Positions 16,533-29,968 of a stretch of DNA of 64,000 bases are shown here, in pieces (position 1 is the first letter of the stretch; every line of letters starts with the position of its first letter). The position numbers and the translations under genes are program-made. The stretch spans positions 124,001-188,000 of the forward strand of contig CAYRYU010000001.1 in assembly GCA_964428355.1 (NCBI GenBank), read 5' to 3'. Under the pieces are notes generated by a model, which saw only the letters and a program-made list of their open reading frames with translations, was not told the origin of the DNA and searched no databases. The DNA comes from CAYRYU01 sp964428355. GTDB lineage: Bacteria > Muiribacteriota > Ozemobacteria > Ozemobacterales > Ozemobacteraceae.

Positions 16533-17114
16533 ATGTTCAGACGCCTGGCCACACCGACTCTCTCCCTTTTCCTTGCCCTATCGGCTCTCTTTGTTCATCA
16601 GGCCTTTTCCGAACCCTCGATTTCGAACTCGGTAGCTACCATTTCCCAGACAATGGGAGATTCTGAAGATACCGGTGCCGAGGAAGCACCGCTTTCAGCC
16701 ACCGAGCAACTTGGCCCCTTGTCCCTCGACCTTCCCGAGGCGGAGGCGCTGAAGGCATTGGGAACGGATTTCCAGAAGGGGAAGGAAGAATTCCAGGGCG
16801 CGGATGAAAATTATGTCCAGGATTGGGAGTTTCGCTCGAAAGGCGTGCTTCTTACCATGGGAAGCGAAAAGCCGAACTCACCCAAAACGGTCTTCTCGGT
16901 CACGATTACCGCCCCATCCGACCTGAAAACCCTCAAAGGGATTGGAATCGGAAGCTCCGAATCGGAAGTCCGGAAGGCCTATGGGAACCAGGAAGACGGG
17001 GAAAACACAAAAAAAGGTGAGAATTTCGTTGCGGGTTCGATCTACGGGGGAGTGATCTTCACCTTCGACAAGGGAAGGGTCACCAGGATCTTCCTTGGCG
17101 CCGCGGCTGAGTAA
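16533..17114 (+). CDS. Exported protein with a C-terminal BamE/SmpA-like pattern, unknown function
   Basis: 193 aa with a signal peptide (residues 1-26, cleavage after AFS) and an acidic, Ser-rich linker to about residue 60. The C-terminal half contains LKGIGIGSSESEVRKAYGN followed by strands (SIYGGVIFTFDKGRVTRIFL). That G-x-S-x-x-E-V-x-x-x-Y-G turn is the kind found in BamE/SmpA- and BLIP-like folds, but the match is by eye only. An AGGAG site precedes the ATG. It is followed by another exported protein gene starting 5 bp after its stop, so the two form an operon. Confidence 0.72.
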   Translation: MFRRLATPTLSLFLALSALFVHQAFSEPSISNSVATISQTMGDSEDTGAEEAPLSATEQLGPLSLDLPEAEALKALGTDFQKGKEEFQGADENYVQDWEFRSKGVLLTMGSEKPNSPKTVFSVTITAPSDLKTLKGIGIGSSESEVRKAYGNQEDGENTKKGENFVAGSIYGGVIFTFDKGRVTRIFLGAAAE

Positions 17115-17118
17115 GGCT

Positions 17119-17829
17119 ATGAAGAGACCCCTCCCCTGCGGCCCCCGCATGCGAGTGTTTCGGGATGTCAAGGAACCCCTCCTTCTCCTGATGTTCTGCC
17201 TGTTACCCGTCCTTCAAGGTTTTGCGGAACCATCTTCTTTGCCGAAGCTTGTCAGCACACTTCCAGATGGAACCGTCCTTTGCGTCGTCTCGGGAGACTC
17301 TGACAGTCCCGAATCCCACTGGTGGGTCACCCCGTTTTCCGGAAAACCCCGCGAGCTCGCATCCGCCACTCCAGCCTTCATGAATGTTTGCGAGATCCTC
17401 ACTTCGCCGGACGGCAATTTCCTGGCGATGGTATCGGCTGCGGAAGGGGCAACCATACTGGAAATCATCGATCTACAGGAACTCCTGCAGACCGGTGAAT
17501 GGAAGGTGTTGCGCGAGATTAACCCGTTTCCTGGCCAGATCAGCATCCGACGCTGGCGCGGAAGACACCTCGAAGTGGAAAGCGATCTCCCCCTCTTTCT
17601 GGTTGGCCGGAAGATCCCCGATTCGATGTGGCTGCTCCTGCCCGCCCCGGAAACGTTCCTTGTCAACCCGATTGGCGAAGAAATCCACGGGGTCTCGATC
17701 ACTCTGAAAAGGCTGTTTCGCCGCATCAAATCTGCACTTCAAGGACAAGACCCGGAAAGGCGCAACGACGCTCTCAGGACTCTCGCGGCAATAGGTGGTT
17801 CCCTTCCTCCTCTGCCCGAAGCAAGGTGA
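17119..17829 (+). CDS. Exported protein with beta-propeller-like repeats, unknown function
   Basis: 236 aa from the ATG at 17119 (AAGG ribosome-binding site). An alternative ATG at 17149 would leave a shorter signal peptide. The hydrophobic stretch LLLLMFCLLPVLQGFAE is a signal peptide. Downstream, segments such as LVSTLPDGTVLCVVSG and ILTSPDGNFLAMVSAAEG resemble WD40/TolB-type blade motifs, but there are only two or three, too few for a full propeller. The C-terminus is Arg/Leu-rich. No family recognised. It probably works with the preceding exported protein. Confidence 0.65.
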   Translation: MKRPLPCGPRMRVFRDVKEPLLLLMFCLLPVLQGFAEPSSLPKLVSTLPDGTVLCVVSGDSDSPESHWWVTPFSGKPRELASATPAFMNVCEILTSPDGNFLAMVSAAEGATILEIIDLQELLQTGEWKVLREINPFPGQISIRRWRGRHLEVESDLPLFLVGRKIPDSMWLLLPAPETFLVNPIGEEIHGVSITLKRLFRRIKSALQGQDPERRNDALRTLAAIGGSLPPLPEAR

Positions 17830-17982
17830 AAAGCCGGGGGTCCGAGCCGAACCGAACCGGAAACCCTCCCCCACCCCGCGACCTCGGCGACCCGGGAGTT
17901 TTTGCCTCGCACTACCGGAATGGCGGGGGCAAGACTCTTCCCGATATAGCTTCGCACGCGGTGGATTTTGCTGCGCACAATT

Positions 17983-18000
17983 GGGATTCCGGAGAATCCC
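17983..18000. repeat. Small inverted repeat between convergent genes
   Basis: Perfect 7-bp arms (GGGATTC / GAATCCC) with a 4-nt loop, in the 246-bp convergent gap between the exported protein gene and phaC. There is no T run on either strand, so a terminator role is unproven. Confidence 0.4.
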
Positions 18001-18075
18001 ATCCAGTCCGGCATGGTTCTCGGCTCCCCCCCCGGATGCCGTATCAAGGGCCGGTCCGAGGCCCGCGCCCGGGAG

Positions 18076-19164
18076 TCATGATTCCCCTTCGAAGAACTCC
18101 CTCACGAGGGCGTAGGTCTTTTCGCGCTCCGGAAACAGGACGACCAGGGTGACGTGCCCTGCGGGGACCACGTGGTACTGAACCCGCCCTGACACCAGCT
18201 CGTTCAACTTCCGGGCCGCGCTCTCGGGAAACACGTGATCATACTGGGCAACGATGTTAAGAACCGGACAGGAGATGTTCTTGAGATCCACGAACCGCCC
18301 ATCGATCTCGAATTTCCCTTTCGCCAGCAGGTTTTCCTGGTAGAGCCCTTTAATGAACCTGACGAAAACCTGCCCAGGAAAGGGGATCTTGTCATTCAGC
18401 CAGGTGTCCAGTGCTTTGTAATACCTCATGAAATTTTCGTCGAGGATATTGTTGTACAACTTCTTGTATCGTTCCACCGTGGCCTTCAGATCAAGGAACT
18501 GGAAACATGCGTGGATGAAGTCGGCCGGAACGATGCTTCCGAAGGCACCCACTACCTTCTCGACGTCAAAGTTCTCCTTTTTCGTCCAGAGCGAGAGAAG
18601 CCCCGCATCGGTGAAATCAAAGGGAGCGGTCAAAGCGCAGAACCGGGATATCTCATCAGGATGGAGGGCGGCGTACATCGCCCCAATCGTTCCCCCGAGG
18701 CATTGCCCGAGCAGGTTGATCTTCGGACAACCGGTCGCCCTTCTGACCTGCCTGACAGCCCTGCGAAGGAAGGTCTCGACGTAGTAGTCGAAGGTCAGCC
18801 TGCCGTGCTCCTCTCCCGGAGTGCCCCAGTCGACCAGGTAGGTATCGATTCCGTTCTGGACGAGGTTCTCGATGAGGCTGTGACCTGTCATCAGGTCCAT
18901 GACCCAGTATCGCAGGATTAGGGAGGGAACGAGCAGGACGGGCACAGGAGAAAGCTTTTTCTGGACGGGGGTGAACCGGTACACCTTGACCGAGCACTCC
19001 TGGTAGATCAGCTTCTTGGGTGTGGGAGCAAGGGCTAGCTCCCTTCGGATTTTCTCCAACGAACCCTTCTTTGCCGAGCCAGGTTCAAGGATATCCTGAA
19101 GATACTTCAGGTTCCTTTGGGAGAATTCCTTGACTTCCGGGGGAACCATATCCTGGAGGTTCAT
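18076..19164 (-). CDS. phaC: Class III polyhydroxyalkanoate synthase, catalytic subunit PhaC
   Basis: Polymerises 3-hydroxyacyl-CoA into PHA storage granules. 362 aa with an alpha/beta-hydrolase fold. The nucleophile elbow is GQCLGG, with Cys (C155) in place of the Ser of lipases, the hallmark of PHA synthases. The likely triad is C155, D309 (AQYDHVFPES) and H337 (PAGHVTLV). The Cys-to-His spacing of 182 agrees with the Allochromatium class III enzyme. DWGTPGEEHGRLTFDYYV and the length also fit class III. The ATG overlaps the stop of the preceding phaE-like gene (ATGA). No phaA, phaB or phasin gene is visible nearby. Confidence 0.92.
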   Translation of the reverse strand: MNLQDMVPPEVKEFSQRNLKYLQDILEPGSAKKGSLEKIRRELALAPTPKKLIYQECSVKVYRFTPVQKKLSPVPVLLVPSLILRYWVMDLMTGHSLIENLVQNGIDTYLVDWGTPGEEHGRLTFDYYVETFLRRAVRQVRRATGCPKINLLGQCLGGTIGAMYAALHPDEISRFCALTAPFDFTDAGLLSLWTKKENFDVEKVVGAFGSIVPADFIHACFQFLDLKATVERYKKLYNNILDENFMRYYKALDTWLNDKIPFPGQVFVRFIKGLYQENLLAKGKFEIDGRFVDLKNISCPVLNIVAQYDHVFPESAARKLNELVSGRVQYHVVPAGHVTLVVLFPEREKTYALVREFFEGES

Positions 19165-19547
19165 GCCTTCCTCCTTCCTTTCGCAACGGGCTTGGGGGAA
19201 CTGCCACGGGTCCTGGCCGTCCTTCCGGTAGTGGAAGGGCTTCCCTTTTGGCCGTGTAGGAGATCTCCCAGTTCATCAAGTTTTTCCTCCAGGCCGATGA
19301 TCCTGGATTCCAGCTGCTGGAGATACTGAAGAAGGCGCGAGATGTCCTCCCGCGAGGGGAGGTTCATTTTCTGGAGATACTCCCTGTTCAGATCGTCCGT
19401 CTGCTTCTTCCCCTCGAGTCCCGATCCGACGACCTTGCTGAATCCCGAAAGAAAGTCAGGGTTCCGGATCATCTCGTTCATCTTCTCGACGAAGACCTTT
19501 TCCATCATCTCCGCGAATTCCTTGGGCATCCCCGGGCCAAAAAACAT
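19161..19547 (-). CDS. Short PhaE/PhaR-like PHA synthase subunit
   Basis: 128 aa, starting at the ATG 19545-19547 with a perfect AGGAGGT site; the longer open frame upstream crosses a palindrome and a terminator and is not used. The sequence is helical: FAEMMEKVFVEKMNEMIRNP, then a coiled coil (ISRLLQYLQQLESRIIGLEE) and a basic C-terminus. Position directly before phaC, the 4-bp overlap and the C-terminal coiled coil suggest the non-catalytic PhaE-type partner of a class III synthase. However, it is much shorter than typical PhaE (about 350 aa) and PhaR (about 200 aa), so the assignment rests on context. Confidence 0.7.
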   Translation of the reverse strand: MFFGPGMPKEFAEMMEKVFVEKMNEMIRNPDFLSGFSKVVGSGLEGKKQTDDLNREYLQKMNLPSREDISRLLQYLQQLESRIIGLEEKLDELGDLLHGQKGSPSTTGRTARTRGSSPKPVAKGRRKA

Positions 19548-19632
19548 CTGAGACCTCCTTGGTATTTTGTGACGGAAGCGGGTTTCCACGCTCCTGTACC
19601 TAAAGATTCTACCGGTAATTCTACCATGCAAA

Positions 19633-19683
19633 TTGGGGGACACCCGACCAGTTTTTTCTGAAAACTGGTCGGGTGTCCCCCAA
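19633..19683. repeat. Perfect 23-bp inverted repeat (palindrome) between rpoC and phaE
   Basis: Arms 19633-19655 and 19661-19683 are exact reverse complements with a 5-nt loop (TTCTG). Each arm begins TTGGGGGACACCCGACCAG. The element abuts the T run of the rpoC terminator. GGGGACA-type palindromes of this kind recall REP/RAYT-associated elements, but the class is inferred from memory only. Confidence 0.8.
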
Positions 19684-19710
19684 AAAAACGGCCCGCCTGA
19701 AAGGCGGGCC
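19682..19710 (-). terminator. Rho-independent terminator of the rpoBC operon
   Basis: On the minus strand, the hairpin GGCCCGCC-TTTCA-GGCGGGCC (19690-19710) is followed by G and seven T residues (19682-19688), 27 bp after the rpoC stop. Confidence 0.9.
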
Positions 19711-19737
19711 CTTGGGATTCGTAATCGGATTTCCGGG

Positions 19738-22700
19738 CTATTCGACTTCTTCGCCGGCTTCCTTCTTGATGAACAGTTCCTGCTCGAGCTGATTGAGACC
19801 TGCATCTTCGGTTTCGCTGTGGAACAGCTCCTCGGAGAGAGAATCGGTTTTCTCGATCTCGGCGGGAAGGTTCTTGAAGGTGATCTTCTTGTTGACGGAG
19901 AGACCCGTTCCGGCGGGAATGAGTTTCCCGATGATCAGGTTCTCCTTGAGACCGCGCAGGAAGTCGACCTTGGACTTGATAGCGGCCTTGGTCAGAACAC
20001 GGGTGGTTTCCTGGAAGGAGGCCGCCGAGATGAAGCTGTCCGTGGTCAACGAGGCTTTCGTGATTCCCTGGATCATCGGATAACCGATGGGCGGCTTCTT
20101 CTTCTGGTTTACGAGGTGATGGACGATCTCCTCGAAGTTCTTCACGTGAACGGACTCATTGGGAAGCAGTTCGGAGTCGCCCGGTTCCGTGATCACGACC
20201 TTCCGGAGCATCTGGCGAACAATGATCTCGATGTGCTTGTCATTGATGCTGACCCCCTGGTCACGGTAAACGCGCTGGATTTCGTCCATCAGATATCGCC
20301 GGACATTCGACAGGCCGACGACCTTCACGAGCTTCTTGGGAAAGACCTTCCCATCAGTTATCGGGTCGCCAGCTTCGATATACTCCCCGTCGTGAACGAT
20401 CAACCCGGCCACCCCGTACTGAACGCGAACGGGTTTCTCGACATTGGTGTTCACGTCCAGGATGGTGATGGAGTTCCCGGAGATGTTGATGATTCCGCTT
20501 TCGTCGGCGATGACGGCTTCCTTCTTGGGCCGCCGTACTTCGAACAGCTCGGCGACGCGGGGAAGACCCTGGATGATGTCTGTGGTCTTCCGACCCGCAA
20601 GACCCCACTTGGCGAGGATCTCGCCCTTCTTGACACGATCACCGTCCTCGGCGCGGAGCTCAGCTCCGTCGAGAATCTGATGGGCTTCACCGGGCTGGAC
20701 GATGATCTTCTCTATGGTACTCTTGGATTTCCCTTCCTTTGAGGTCTTCCTTTCGAGGAGACATACTCCATGGTTGGCCGCAGTCATGGCGGCAAGGGTC
20801 TGGCCTTCCTTCACCGATTCCCCATCTTTGATCAGGACCCCGGTTGCGGAAACCATCTCCTTCGTGATCTTGTACTTTTTCTCGCGGTTGATCCGCTGGG
20901 TGATCCGGATACCGGTCCCTCCGGATTCGTCTCCCTCGAGCTGGCAGTATTCCTCGAACGCGATGGGTGAGATCGTCAGCTCGCCGTCCTTCACGACAGT
21001 GGGAGGGAACTTGAGATTGAGGGCCGCCGGGTAGCTGAACTCAACCCCCGAGTAGACCAGGATCTTCTCGATGATCTCCTCGCACAGGATTTTGTTGTAC
21101 CCGTAGATGTAGTTGACCTTTCCCGTGATCTCGCTCTTGAGGGGTTCGATGTCCGAAACCAGTTTGTCTCCCGCTTTTACGTTCTGGCCGTCCTCGACGA
21201 GGATGGTCGCGCCTTCTGGGACCGGGTATTGGAGATTGTGCTCCACACCCTTGAGGTTGATCGCTTCCTGCTCGCCCGAGGTGATGTAGACTTCGCGGAT
21301 CTCGGCCCTGTGTTCTTCGATGATGGCCAAGAGATCGGCATCGATTTTCACGCCGGGAGCGGCCACGATCTCTTCGGTTTCACGATTGATCGCGCTGCGA
21401 GCCAGGGTGGAATTCTTGAGCTGCGAGAGATCCTCGTTGATCAGGTGGATCCGGCGCTCGGAGGAGGTCTTGGTGATCTCGACCACGCCGTCGATCTCCG
21501 CCTGGATGACCAGTTTGGTCGACAGCTCTCCGCCTTCCAGGACTTCCTGCCCGTTGGGAATCTTGCAGTTTTCCTTGGGCCGCAGGATGACGCCCCTGGG
21601 GACCGGGTACTCGATCTCGTTCTTTACGATGACCCTCTTCCGGTCGAGGGTTTTGTTCGCCGCGCTCTTCTCGTTGATGACCCTGACGACACCGGATATC
21701 GGGGCGATCAGCGAAAGCTTCCGGTTCTTTTCATCGATCGCTGCGGCCATCTCGCCCTTGAACTCGAACTCCTCGACCACGTCGCGAGTCACTGTTAGCT
21801 GGGTCCCGTTAGAGGTGACCGTGACCACGCCATCCATCTCGGATACGACGGACAGGAGGCGATCCCCGGTGTGGGTGACATCGCCGTTCTTGACATTCAA
21901 CACCATGCCCCCGGTCTTCAGAGCGAGGTCCTTGGCTTCCTTGACACCCTTGGGGAGGGAATACTCGCGGCGTTCGCCCGGTTGTTCCTTTCCTTCGGGG
22001 AACACGAAGACCATGCCGTTGTCGCTGATGACCTGGCGGTTCTTGACGCGGATGTTCTCGAACTTCGCGATACCGTCGATCCTCGCGATGGCGGCGTGCT
22101 GTTCCGCCGATATTTCCGCCAGGACGTTTCCGGCGTGGATGATCTCGTTGTCTTCGACCTTGAGGGTGGACCCCTGGGGGATCTTGTAGTTCTCGATGAT
22201 GAAGTTCTTCTTCACCGGATCGAATTCCTGGGTCAGGATCTGGATGATGCCGCTTTCGGAAACGACCATGCCGTCCTTCTGTTCGACCCCTTCGAAGATG
22301 ACCTCACCGGTGTATCCGGAGACGACGTTGTTGGGGTTGTACTCGGCGACGGGCTTTCCGGGATTGACCTTGTCCCCGTCTTCGATCTTCATTTCGGCTC
22401 CGACCGGGATGTGCAGGCGGTCCTTGCGTCCGCCCTTTCCTTCGACGATGAGGGCTCCGCCGACGACGACTTCGCGGATATTCGTTCCGAATTCGGTCTT
22501 GTCGAAGGTCTCGGTCCCGCTTCCGATCTCGAACTTGGCGCGGTCGGAGATCTTGGCGAGTTTCAACTGCTCGAAGCGGGCGATTCCACCCGACCGGGCT
22601 TTGATGTATGAACGTTGCGCCAGGGCGACGCCGCCAAGGTGGAAGGTTCTCATCGTCAGCTGGGTTCCGGGTTCGCCGATCGACTGGGCCGCGATGATTC

Positions 22701-25700
22701 CGACGGCTTCACCGATGTCGACGGTCTTTCCGGTAGAAAGATCGGCTCCGTAACAGGTCTGGCAGATACCCGTTTTTGCCCGGCATGTCAAAGGTGAGCG
22801 AAGCTGGATAGCCGCACGGACCTTGACCTCGACGAGACCGGCTTCCTGGATCCGGGCGATGAGGTATTTGTTCAGGGGGCGATCGGGCCGAAGGATGATC
22901 CGGTTGGTTTTGGGATCGAGGATCTGCTCGGCAACGATCATCCCGGGTTGCAGGATTTCGCATTTGGCCTGGTATTCGACGTTGCCTTCGACTTCGGCGG
23001 CGATTTCGTCCGTAACGTAGAGTCCGGCCTTCAGAACAATGTTCTCCCCATGTACGGTAACCGAGAGGTGTTCTCCAGTGATGGGGTGGAGGATATCCTT
23101 CGAAAGGATGCGTCCAGCAAGCCTGTAGCGGAGCGGTACGACGATATCGTCGACAAGGATGTTGCTCGAGGTCCGGTTCTGGCGGATCGGGGCGATATCG
23201 ATTCCATGGGAGGTCTTGCAGTCGATCAGGGAGATGACGACGTCCTGGGCCACGTCGACCAGACGCCGGGTAAGGTATCCGGAGTCGGCGGTGCGGAGGG
23301 CGGTATCGACCAGTCCCTTTCTCGCGCCGTATGTGGAGATGAAATACTCGGACTGGTTGAGGCCTTCACGGAAGTTGGATTTGATCGGGAAGGCAAGGAT
23401 GTCTCCGCGGGGGTTCGACATCAGTCCGCGCATGGCGGCCAGCTGACGGATCTGCTGCATGTTTCCGCGGGCTCCCGAATATGCCATCATGTACACCGGG
23501 TTGTAATCGCCCAGATGCGCGGTGGATTCGAACGCCTGGAGAAGATCGTCGGAAACATCTTCGGTTGCTTTCGTCCAGATGTTGACTTCGGCCTGTTTCC
23601 GCTCGTCGCGGCTGAGTTCGCCCTTCTCCCAGCGCTCCCTGACCTTGATGGCCTTCTTGTCGGCCTGGTCCAGGATCTCCTTCTTCTTCGGAGGATCGAC
23701 CATGTCGACGATCGAAATGGTGAGACCCGAGAGGGTGGCGAACTTGAACCCGAGTTCCTTCAGCTTGTCGAGGGTGACTCCCACGGCCGCGAGGGAAAAC
23801 TCGATGAAAAGACGCTTGATCAGGTTGGAAACCGTTTCCTTCTTCACGTGAACGTTCTGGAAGGGCATGGTGGCGGGAAGGGCATCGTTGAAGATGATGC
23901 GACCGATCGTCGTTCGGAGGTAGAGGCTCTCCTTGCTGTGGGGATCGACGCCGGTCAGAAGGTTCTTGATCTTGTCGGCGCTGAATGCCGACCGGTGGAT
24001 GAGAACCGGGAACTGGAGGTTGAACCTGGCGGTCTCGTAGGCATTCCGGGCTTCATCGACGTTCATGAAGATGGGGGGAACGAAGACCGCGACCTTCTGG
24101 ATCTTGGCCTTGTTCAGTTGGTCCACGATCTCCTGGGACTCGATGTAGGTCTGCTTCTCGATCAGGAGACGCCCTTCCTTGTCATTGACGTCTTCGGCCA
24201 GCCTGAAATCGAATGGGCGGTCAGAGCGCAGGAGAATGGGGTCCCACTTCCCGTTTTCCGGGCACAGTTCGAGGGTGGGATAGCCTTCGCTTTCGGGTTT
24301 CTCGATGGTCAGGTAGAACAGACCGATCGTCATGTCCTGGGTGGGATGGACGATCGGACGCCCGTCGGCGGGCTTGAGAATGTTGTTCGAGGAAAGCATC
24401 AGCATGCGCGCCTCGATCTGGGCATCCAGGAGAAGGGGGACATGAACCGCCATCTGGTCACCGTCGAAATCCGCGTTGTAGGCGGTGCAGACCAGAGGAT
24501 GGATCTGGATGGCCTTGCCTTCGATGAGGACGGGCTCGAACGCCTGGATGCCAAGGCGGTGCAGGGTGGGAGCTCGGTTCAACATGATGGGGTGGTGCCT
24601 GATGACATCCTCGAGGACGTCCCACACCTCGAACTTCTCGCGTTCGATCATCTTCTTTGCGCTCTTGATGTTGTGGGCGATTCCCTTCTGGACGAGCTTG
24701 TGCATGACGAAGGGCTTGAACAGCTCCAGGGCCATCTTCTTGGGAAGACCGGCCTGGTGCAATTTGAGTGTCGGACCGACGACGATGACGGACCGGCCGG
24801 AGTAATCGACGCGTTTTCCGAGAAGGTTCTGGCGGAACCGGCCCTGCTTTCCCTTGAGCATGTCGGTAAGGGATTTGAGTGGTCGGTTGTTCGGTCCGGT
24901 CACGAGTTTCCCGCGACGACCGTTGTCGATGAGCGCATTGACCGCTTCCTGGAGCATCCGCTTCTCGTTTTTGATGATGATGTCGGGGGCCTGGAGTTTG
25001 ACGAGCCTCTTGAGGCGGTTGTTCCGGTTGATGACGCGGCGATAGAGGTCGTTCAGGTCACTGGTGGCGAACCGGCCGCCATCGAGCTGGACCATCGGGC
25101 GCAGGTCGGGAGGGATGACCGGGATCACGTCCAGAACCATCCATTCTGGCCGGCTGACGGAGTTGAGGAACATCTTGACCAGCTCCATCCGTTTGAGGAG
25201 GTGGGCCCGGCGGGTCCCCGTGGCGGTCTTCAACTGTACGGCCAGCTCGCTCTCGAGCTTCTTCAGATCGATCTCGGCGAGGAGCTCCTTTATGGCTTCC
25301 GCGCCCATCTTGGCGGTGAACATGTCGCCGTATTTCTCGCGGAGCTCGCGATACCCCATCTCTCCGCCGGTCCCTTCCTCCGGAAGGAGTTGCTTCTTCG
25401 AGAGCGGAAGGGTTCCGGGATCGATGACGATATAGCTCTGGAAGTACAGGACCTTCTCGAGATCCCGGGCCGAGATATCGAGCAAAAGGGCGATGTAGTT
25501 GGGACTGCCCTTCGAGTACCAGATGTGCACCACCGGCGTGACCAGCTGAATATGCCCCATCCGCTCGCGGCGGACAGCGGCCTTGGTGATTTCGACGTTA
25601 CAACGCTCGCAGATGATGCCCTTGTAGCGGATGCTCTTGTATTTTCCGCAGAAACATTCCCAGTCTTTCTGGGGGCCGAAAATCCTTTCGCAGAAAAGGC

Positions 25701-25833
25701 CGTCCCGCTCGGGCTTGTGGGTCCGGTAGTTGATCGTCTCGGGTTTCTTCACCTCTCCATAGGACCAGGACCTGATTTTCTCCGGGGAAGCGATGCTAAT
25801 CTGGATCGCATCAAATTTATCCATTTCCAACAT
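19738..25833 (-). CDS. rpoC: RNA polymerase beta' subunit with a giant trigger-loop insertion
   Basis: Catalytic subunit of RNA polymerase; 2031 aa against about 1200 without insertions and 1407 in E. coli. The first zinc site is near residues 60-80 (CFC and CERC). The active-site NADFDGDQM is at 453-461, near the E. coli position. The second zinc site uses C872, C1017, C1024 and C1027, with about 70 more residues between the first two than in E. coli. The trigger-loop start MRTFHLGG is at 1061, but the partner TTDIIQGLPRVAELFE resumes only at 1750. The roughly 680 residues between show at least seven Y-x-x-P-x-G ... DG-x-x-V-x-x-G-x-x-L motifs, typical of sandwich-barrel hybrid repeats. The frame is intact throughout. 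A good AAGGAGA site precedes the ATG, 43 bp after rpoB. Confidence 0.97.
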   Translation of the reverse strand: MLEMDKFDAIQISIASPEKIRSWSYGEVKKPETINYRTHKPERDGLFCERIFGPQKDWECFCGKYKSIRYKGIICERCNVEITKAAVRRERMGHIQLVTPVVHIWYSKGSPNYIALLLDISARDLEKVLYFQSYIVIDPGTLPLSKKQLLPEEGTGGEMGYRELREKYGDMFTAKMGAEAIKELLAEIDLKKLESELAVQLKTATGTRRAHLLKRMELVKMFLNSVSRPEWMVLDVIPVIPPDLRPMVQLDGGRFATSDLNDLYRRVINRNNRLKRLVKLQAPDIIIKNEKRMLQEAVNALIDNGRRGKLVTGPNNRPLKSLTDMLKGKQGRFRQNLLGKRVDYSGRSVIVVGPTLKLHQAGLPKKMALELFKPFVMHKLVQKGIAHNIKSAKKMIEREKFEVWDVLEDVIRHHPIMLNRAPTLHRLGIQAFEPVLIEGKAIQIHPLVCTAYNADFDGDQMAVHVPLLLDAQIEARMLMLSSNNILKPADGRPIVHPTQDMTIGLFYLTIEKPESEGYPTLELCPENGKWDPILLRSDRPFDFRLAEDVNDKEGRLLIEKQTYIESQEIVDQLNKAKIQKVAVFVPPIFMNVDEARNAYETARFNLQFPVLIHRSAFSADKIKNLLTGVDPHSKESLYLRTTIGRIIFNDALPATMPFQNVHVKKETVSNLIKRLFIEFSLAAVGVTLDKLKELGFKFATLSGLTISIVDMVDPPKKKEILDQADKKAIKVRERWEKGELSRDERKQAEVNIWTKATEDVSDDLLQAFESTAHLGDYNPVYMMAYSGARGNMQQIRQLAAMRGLMSNPRGDILAFPIKSNFREGLNQSEYFISTYGARKGLVDTALRTADSGYLTRRLVDVAQDVVISLIDCKTSHGIDIAPIRQNRTSSNILVDDIVVPLRYRLAGRILSKDILHPITGEHLSVTVHGENIVLKAGLYVTDEIAAEVEGNVEYQAKCEILQPGMIVAEQILDPKTNRIILRPDRPLNKYLIARIQEAGLVEVKVRAAIQLRSPLTCRAKTGICQTCYGADLSTGKTVDIGEAVGIIAAQSIGEPGTQLTMRTFHLGGVALAQRSYIKARSGGIARFEQLKLAKISDRAKFEIGSGTETFDKTEFGTNIREVVVGGALIVEGKGGRKDRLHIPVGAEMKIEDGDKVNPGKPVAEYNPNNVVSGYTGEVIFEGVEQKDGMVVSESGIIQILTQEFDPVKKNFIIENYKIPQGSTLKVEDNEIIHAGNVLAEISAEQHAAIARIDGIAKFENIRVKNRQVISDNGMVFVFPEGKEQPGERREYSLPKGVKEAKDLALKTGGMVLNVKNGDVTHTGDRLLSVVSEMDGVVTVTSNGTQLTVTRDVVEEFEFKGEMAAAIDEKNRKLSLIAPISGVVRVINEKSAANKTLDRKRVIVKNEIEYPVPRGVILRPKENCKIPNGQEVLEGGELSTKLVIQAEIDGVVEITKTSSERRIHLINEDLSQLKNSTLARSAINRETEEIVAAPGVKIDADLLAIIEEHRAEIREVYITSGEQEAINLKGVEHNLQYPVPEGATILVEDGQNVKAGDKLVSDIEPLKSEITGKVNYIYGYNKILCEEIIEKILVYSGVEFSYPAALNLKFPPTVVKDGELTISPIAFEEYCQLEGDESGGTGIRITQRINREKKYKITKEMVSATGVLIKDGESVKEGQTLAAMTAANHGVCLLERKTSKEGKSKSTIEKIIVQPGEAHQILDGAELRAEDGDRVKKGEILAKWGLAGRKTTDIIQGLPRVAELFEVRRPKKEAVIADESGIINISGNSITILDVNTNVEKPVRVQYGVAGLIVHDGEYIEAGDPITDGKVFPKKLVKVVGLSNVRRYLMDEIQRVYRDQGVSINDKHIEIIVRQMLRKVVITEPGDSELLPNESVHVKNFEEIVHHLVNQKKKPPIGYPMIQGITKASLTTDSFISAASFQETTRVLTKAAIKSKVDFLRGLKENLIIGKLIPAGTGLSVNKKITFKNLPAEIEKTDSLSEELFHSETEDAGLNQLEQELFIKKEAGEEVE

Positions 25834-25876
25834 GCCAAGATTCTCCTTATTCGCTTACTAAACCGGATCAGCCCGA

Positions 25877-29968
<4,092 letters not shown>

